NCBI RefSeq assembly: GCF_039360445.1
Contig: NZ_CP134981.1
Span: 101,643-165,642, forward strand
Reading direction: 5' to 3'
Source of the DNA: Buchnera aphidicola (Periphyllus koelreuteriae)
GTDB taxonomy: Bacteria > Pseudomonadota > Gammaproteobacteria > Enterobacterales > Enterobacteriaceae
DNA: 64,000 nt
Made by a program: the position numbers and the translations under genes. Shown one piece after another: positions 59,564 to 64,000 of this stretch; position 1 is the first letter of the stretch; the number at the start of each line of letters is the position of its first letter. A model generated the notes under the pieces. That model saw only the letters and a program-made list of their open reading frames with translations, had not been told where the DNA came from and did not search any database.

Positions 59564-62017
59564 TTATAAAATAGATTTTAATAAATCAGAAAAAACTCCA
59601 GATGCAGTTACTTTTTTTCCAGCTCCGTATCCTCTTATTAATAAAGGTATTGGTTGATAATATTTAGTATAAAATGTAAATGCATTTTCTCCATTTTTAA
59701 TTTTATATAATGGATTTTTTTTATTAATTTTAGACATTTTAATTTTACATTTTCCATGTTTATTAATCGTTCCAATAAATCTTATTCTTTTTTTATTTTG
59801 TTTGCATAATGATATTTTTTTTAAAAAATATTTATCAAATTTTTTTATTTTTATTAAAAAATTTTCTAGACTTATATTTTTTAATGATTTAGGTAATATT
59901 TTTTCAATTTTTATATCTTTTAATTCTAAATTAAATCCAAATTCACGAGCAATAATTAATAATTTTCTAGCTACATCTAATCCAGACAAATCTTCTCTTG
60001 GATCCGGCTCGGTAAATCCTTTTTTTTTAGCTTTTTTTACAGCTTTTGAAAACAACATTCCATTATCTAATTTTCCAAAAATATATGATAAAGATCCAGA
60101 TAATATACCTTTAAATAAAATTAATTTATCTCCAGTATGAACAATATTTTTTATTGTTTGTATTACTGGAAGACCTGCTCCAACATTTGTTTCGTACATA
60201 AATTTTTTATTTTTTTTAGAAGATATATTTCTAATTTTTTTATAATTTTTCATGGATCCAGTATTAAATTTTTTATTAGCTGTAATAACATGAAAGTTAT
60301 TATTGATATATTTTATATATTGTTTAGATATTTTTTTACTTGAAGTACAATCAATAATAATTGGATTTATATAAAAATTTTTTTTAATTTTTTTATTTAT
60401 TTTTTTAATAAGTTTGATTTTTTTATATTTTTTTATAACTTTTTTAAATTTTTTTTTCCATAAATTAAGATTAATTCCATATTCTTTAAATAATAATTTA
60501 TTTGAATTAGATATTAAACATATTTTAATATTAATTTTTTTTTGTTTTAGATTATTTTTTTCTTTATTTATTTGTTTTAATAATGTTTTTCCTATTCCAC
60601 CAATTCCTAATAAAAATATTTCATTTATTTTATTTTTATAAAGCATAATTTTATGAATTAATTTAATTGCTACAATTTTATTTTTAGATTTTAATATAAA
60701 TGAAATACAGTTTTTAGATTTTTTTTGAATATTTAATATTTTAATATTAGAATGATTTAAAGAATTTTTTATTTTTTTTATTAAATTTTTTATTTTTTTA
60801 ATCTTAGGTTGAACTATAGATATTATAGATAATTTTTTTTTTTTCTTTATTAATATTTTTGATTGATAAATCGATTTTTCTATATTTTTTTTAAATATTT
60901 TTTTTATATATTTAATATATTTTTTTTCTATATAAAGATAAATTAATTTTGAATTTATTAAATTAGATAAGTAAATGATAGATATATATTTTTTTTTAAT
61001 ATATTTTAAAATTTTTTTTTGTATTTTATATTTTATTTTTTCATTAAGAATTTTAATATTAAACATATATATATTATCTATATATGTAATACTAAAATTA
61101 TATTTGTTTTTTTTTTTTATTTTTTTATAAATTTTTGTTCCTAAAAAATTTTTATTAAAAGTATTTTTAATATAACATGGTATATTAAATTTTTTTAATG
61201 GATAAATTGATTTAGGATGAAGAACTTTTGCTCCTAAACATGATAATTCTAAAATATTTTTATATGTAATTTCATTTAATACTTTTGCATTGGAAATAAT
61301 TTTTGGATCACATGTTAGAATTCCATTGACATCTGTCCATATTTCACAAGATTTAGATTTTAGACAAGCTGATAATATAGCTGCAGAATAATCTGATCCG
61401 TTTCTTCCTAATAAAACTAATTTTTTTTCTTTATTTCCAGCAATAAATCCAGGCATTAAAATAATTGATTTAGATGGAATATTAATTTTTTGAATTTTTT
61501 CTATAGATGATTTGAGATTTACATATGATTCTAATATATTTCCTTGTGCAATTATTTTTTTAACTGGATTAATTAAATAAGTATTGAAATTTTTAGAAAG
61601 TAATATATTATTTATAATATATGTTGATAAAATCTCACCTTTGGAAATTATTTTTGCATAAGTAATTTTTGAACATTTTTTTAAAAAATATATTTTTTTT
61701 GTTTTTTTTCTTAAAAAAAACATTTCTTTTTCAATAACATTTAGTAATTTTTCTAAAGATATTTTTTTATTTTTTTTAGATATTTTTATTGATATTTTAA
61801 TAAATTTATTTTGTATTTTTAAGATAATTTTTTTATAATTTTTTTGTTTAATTGCAAAATTTATTAATTTTTCTAAATAATTTGTAATTTTTGCTGGAGC
61901 AGATAACACAACAGCAATTTGATTAGTTTTATATTTTTTTTCAATAATTTTTGATACAGATAAAATTCTTTTTGAATTAGCTAACGAAGTACCTCCAAAT
62001 TTTAAAATTTTTATCAT
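59564..62017 (-). CDS. thrA: Bifunctional aspartokinase I / homoserine dehydrogenase I
   Basis: Catalyses the first and third steps from aspartate to threonine and also feeds the lysine route (dapB is in this window). The 817-residue product (E. coli 820) has an aspartokinase part with MIKILKFGGTSLANS, GFIAGNKEKKLVLLGRNGSD and LGAKVLHPKSIYPLKK. A linker/ACT region follows (about 310-465), then homoserine dehydrogenase with LLGIGGIGKTLLKQI, DCTSSKKISKQYI, TNVGAGLPVIQTIKN and GFTEPDPREDLSGLDVARKL. Catalytic motifs are intact, but the ACT region has lost the usual effector-binding words (see findings). SD AGGAG lies about 13 bases before the ATG. No thr leader peptide or attenuator was seen upstream. 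Confidence 0.97.
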   Translation of the reverse strand: MIKILKFGGTSLANSKRILSVSKIIEKKYKTNQIAVVLSAPAKITNYLEKLINFAIKQKNYKKIILKIQNKFIKISIKISKKNKKISLEKLLNVIEKEMFFLRKKTKKIYFLKKCSKITYAKIISKGEILSTYIINNILLSKNFNTYLINPVKKIIAQGNILESYVNLKSSIEKIQKINIPSKSIILMPGFIAGNKEKKLVLLGRNGSDYSAAILSACLKSKSCEIWTDVNGILTCDPKIISNAKVLNEITYKNILELSCLGAKVLHPKSIYPLKKFNIPCYIKNTFNKNFLGTKIYKKIKKKNKYNFSITYIDNIYMFNIKILNEKIKYKIQKKILKYIKKKYISIIYLSNLINSKLIYLYIEKKYIKYIKKIFKKNIEKSIYQSKILIKKKKKLSIISIVQPKIKKIKNLIKKIKNSLNHSNIKILNIQKKSKNCISFILKSKNKIVAIKLIHKIMLYKNKINEIFLLGIGGIGKTLLKQINKEKNNLKQKKINIKICLISNSNKLLFKEYGINLNLWKKKFKKVIKKYKKIKLIKKINKKIKKNFYINPIIIDCTSSKKISKQYIKYINNNFHVITANKKFNTGSMKNYKKIRNISSKKNKKFMYETNVGAGLPVIQTIKNIVHTGDKLILFKGILSGSLSYIFGKLDNGMLFSKAVKKAKKKGFTEPDPREDLSGLDVARKLLIIAREFGFNLELKDIKIEKILPKSLKNISLENFLIKIKKFDKYFLKKISLCKQNKKRIRFIGTINKHGKCKIKMSKINKKNPLYKIKNGENAFTFYTKYYQPIPLLIRGYGAGKKVTASGVFSDLLKSIL

Positions 62018-62842
62018 ATTTTTAAAAATTCTCCTAAGTTATTTATAAAATAAATTAATTTATTTTATTTTTATTTTATTTTAAATAAATAGACTAATTA
62101 CATATTATATGAAAAAAAAAAATAAAAAAAGTATATTAAATTTCTATTATATATTTTTCATTTTTTTTTAATATAATTTTTGTATATTTATATTTAAAAA
62201 AAAATATTTATTTTAAATTTAAATATAAAAAAAATATTTTTTATATAATTAAATTTTAATAATATTTTAAAAAAATGTATATTTTTAATATTTTTAAAAA
62301 AATATTAATTTAACAATATATTTATTATTTTTTAAGTTTTAAAAGATATTAAAAAATTTTTATTAAATTAATTATATTATATATATAAATTTAGTATTGA
62401 ATAAAAAGATTGAAAAAAAAATTATAAATAAATTATAAAAAACAGTAAAAATAAAATAATTTTAATATTTTTATTAAAATTTTTTTATAGTTTATTTATT
62501 TAGATTCATTAAATTTTGTTATGAAATTTATTTTATTATTATTTTAATTTATTAAAATAATATTTTTTTTATAAATTTAAATATTAAAAATTTAATATAT
62601 TTAAATTAAATTTTTTATAAAAAATTTAATTTAAATATTTTAAATTTTAAAAAAAACCAAAATCTATTTCTATATATTTTATTAAAAAAATTTAAATTTA
62701 TAAAATTAGATTTAATAATAGATGATATTGGTTTTTTTTATATTTAATTATTTTATTTTTAGATATGGAATAAATTATTTTAAGAATAATTTTTTTACCA
62801 TATATTAAAAAAATTTATTTTTTTATTTTTTTTAATTAAAAA
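62018..62842. other. Gene-free region between thrA and panC
   Basis: 825 bases of A/T-rich DNA, the longest gene-free stretch here. It holds the promoter of thrABC and the end of the panBC transcript. No frame of interest and no thrL-like leader are seen. The one clear structure is the long inverted repeat at 62649-62739. Other Buchnera, as I recall, have hpt in this interval; no HPRT motif remains. Confidence 0.6.
62649..62739 (-). terminator. Long-loop inverted repeat, possible panBC terminator
   Basis: AAAAAAAACCAA (62649-62660) is the exact inverse complement of TTGGTTTTTTTT (62728-62739). Inside it ATCTATT (62662-62668) pairs with AATAGAT (62717-62723). Read on the minus strand, the second arm ends in a run of U, as an intrinsic terminator of panC would need, but the loop is long and A/T-only and the site is about 100 bases past the panC stop. 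Confidence 0.5.
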
Positions 62843-63697
62843 TTATTTATTTTTTTTTAAATTTACAAAAATATTATCAATTAATCTAATATTTTTTATA
62901 AATACTGAAATTAATATTATTGCTTTTTTGCTATTTTTAGAAATTATTTTTAAGTTTTTAGAATCTCTAATATATAATGATTCTAATTTTATTTTTTTTT
63001 TTAAAAATTTTTTTTTATATTTTTTTTTAATTTTTTTGAATATTTTAAATTTATAATAATACATTTTTTTTTTAATTTTTTTTAAATATTTATAAATACA
63101 GGAAGCTTGTTTTTTTTCATTTTTTTTTAATAAATTATTTCTAGAACTTATAGCTAAACCATTTTTTTCTCTTATTATTGGAATAGAAATTATTTTAATA
63201 TTATAATTTAATTCTTTGACAAGTGTTTTTATAATATATAATTGTTGATAATCTTTTTCTCCAAAAATAGAATATTGTGGTTGAATTAAATTAAATAATT
63301 TGCATATTATTGTAGATACGCCATTTAAATGATTAGTTCTATTTTTATTTTCTAAAATAGTTGATGTTTTTTTAACAGAAACTATTGTATGTTTGTAAAA
63401 TCCATCTGGATATATTTCTTTTTCATGTGGAAGAAATACTATATCTACTTTATTTTTTTTTAATTTTTTTAAATCTTCTTTAATAGTTTTAGGATAATTT
63501 ATAAAATCTTGTAATTTATTGAATTGTAGTTTATTTAAAAATATACTTACAATAATTAAATTAGATATTTTAATAGATTTTTTAATAAGAAATAAATGTC
63601 CTTGATGTATATTACCCATAGTTGGTATTAAAGATATATTAAACTTGTTTTTTTTTAATTCTTTTAGAAGTTTTTTTTTTGTTTTTATAATTTTCAT
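62843..63697 (-). CDS. panC: Pantothenate synthetase
   Basis: Joins pantoate and beta-alanine with ATP to make pantothenate (vitamin B5). The 284-residue product (E. coli 283) has ISLIPTMGNIHQGHLFLIKK with the HxGH nucleotide site near residue 24. FGEKDYQQLYIIKTLVKELN follows near residue 147, then IPIIREKNGLAISSRNNLL near residue 177 with the KMSKS-like region. The C-terminal part is Lys-rich and divergent. It lies 7 bases after panB. Beta-alanine must come from another source, since panD is not next to it. Confidence 0.97.
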   Translation of the reverse strand: MKIIKTKKKLLKELKKNKFNISLIPTMGNIHQGHLFLIKKSIKISNLIIVSIFLNKLQFNKLQDFINYPKTIKEDLKKLKKNKVDIVFLPHEKEIYPDGFYKHTIVSVKKTSTILENKNRTNHLNGVSTIICKLFNLIQPQYSIFGEKDYQQLYIIKTLVKELNYNIKIISIPIIREKNGLAISSRNNLLKKNEKKQASCIYKYLKKIKKKMYYYKFKIFKKIKKKYKKKFLKKKIKLESLYIRDSKNLKIISKNSKKAIILISVFIKNIRLIDNIFVNLKKNK

Positions 63698-63704
63698 ATT
63701 TTTT

Positions 63705-64000
63705 TTAAAAAAAAGTATGTTTTTTTGAAGGAAATTTTCCTAGTTTTACTTCTTTAATATAATTTTTAATAGATTCTTTTAAAGAAATATTTTTTTTAAG
63801 AAAAATTTTAACAAATTTGTGTTTTTTTTCTTTATTTATTCCTAACATATCATGCATAACTAAAATTTGTCCATCTGTATGTTTTCCAGAACCAATACCT
63901 ATAACTGGTATTTTTAATTTTTTTGTAATAATTTTTGATATATTGTTTGAAACACATTCTAAAAGAATCATATTAGCTCCTGACTTTTCTAAAATTATTG
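63705..64000 (-). CDS. panB: 3-methyl-2-oxobutanoate hydroxymethyltransferase, C-terminal part (cut by window edge)
   Basis: First enzyme of pantothenate synthesis, making ketopantoate from ketoisovalerate. Only the last 98 residues lie in the window. The frame continues without a stop to the right edge, so the apparent ATG at 63971 is internal. The visible part reads [16 protein letters not shown], then [20 protein letters not shown] and DMLGIN, matching E. coli [25 protein letters not shown], with the catalytic-site region near GIGSG. It lies 7 bases before panC. Confidence 0.95.
   Translation of the reverse strand, partial: [97 protein letters not shown]

Noticed and set aside
59802-60343. 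Plus-strand frames opposite thrA
   Set aside because: Antisense shadows of the homoserine dehydrogenase domain, whose motifs are continuous in the minus frame.

Overview
The window is a gene-dense, extremely A+T-rich stretch of a reduced gammaproteobacterial chromosome. Nearly every third codon position is A or T, the proteins are rich in Lys, Asn, Ile and Phe, and intergenic DNA is almost pure A/T. The gene content and order (glyS-glyQ, nfo, rplY, yabI, rsmA, apaH, carBA, dapB, lspA, ileS, rpsT, dnaJK, nuoA-N, cvpA, prs, prfA-prmC-sirB1, ackA-pta, yfaE-nrdBA, gyrA, ahpC, ung, grpE, ssrA, grxD, rnt, sodA, pth, ychF, thrCBA, panCB) is the one I know from Buchnera aphidicola, the obligate endosymbiont of aphids. 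I assign it to a Buchnera lineage; strain and host cannot be told from the sequence alone.

Layout. 1-6079: glycyl-tRNA synthetase (glyS cut by the left edge), endonuclease IV, ribosomal protein L25, a DedA-family membrane protein, 16S rRNA dimethyltransferase and ApaH. 6148-14847, minus strand: carbamoyl-phosphate synthetase (carA, carB), dapB (lysine), lspA and ileS. 15009-18529: rpsT, then dnaK-dnaJ behind a good sigma-32-type promoter. 18810-33711: a complete 13-gene complex I operon (nuoA, B, fused CD, E to N). 34277-42959: cvpA, a UPF0114/YqhA membrane protein, prs, the prfA-prmC-sirB1 cluster and ackA-pta. 42965-49294, minus strand: gyrA, then class Ia ribonucleotide reductase nrdA-nrdB with its ferredoxin yfaE. 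49558-57251: a DUF2076-like protein, a peroxiredoxin, ung, grpE, tmRNA (ssrA), grxD, rnt, sodA, pth and ychF. 57315-64000, minus strand: thrA-thrB-thrC, then panB-panC (panB cut by the right edge).

How it works together: the set is typical of a nutritional symbiont. It keeps routes to compounds the host needs (threonine, lysine, arginine precursors, pantothenate), aerobic energy conversion (complex I, acetate node), translation, and a small repair and oxidative-stress kit. No mobile element, CRISPR array, phage gene or tRNA gene was found, and there is no clear new system. The points most worth a second look are: apparent erosion of allosteric sites in CarB (UMP/IMP site) and ThrA (threonine/ACT domain) while catalytic motifs remain; a chromosomal copy of a gene usually carried on the Buchnera leucine plasmid (yqhA); a tmRNA gene without encoded CCA whose 3' end runs into 42 A residues; very long A-tracts inside coding genes such as dapB; tandem hairpins in the nuoN-cvpA gap; and several gene-free gaps where other Buchnera carry a gene.
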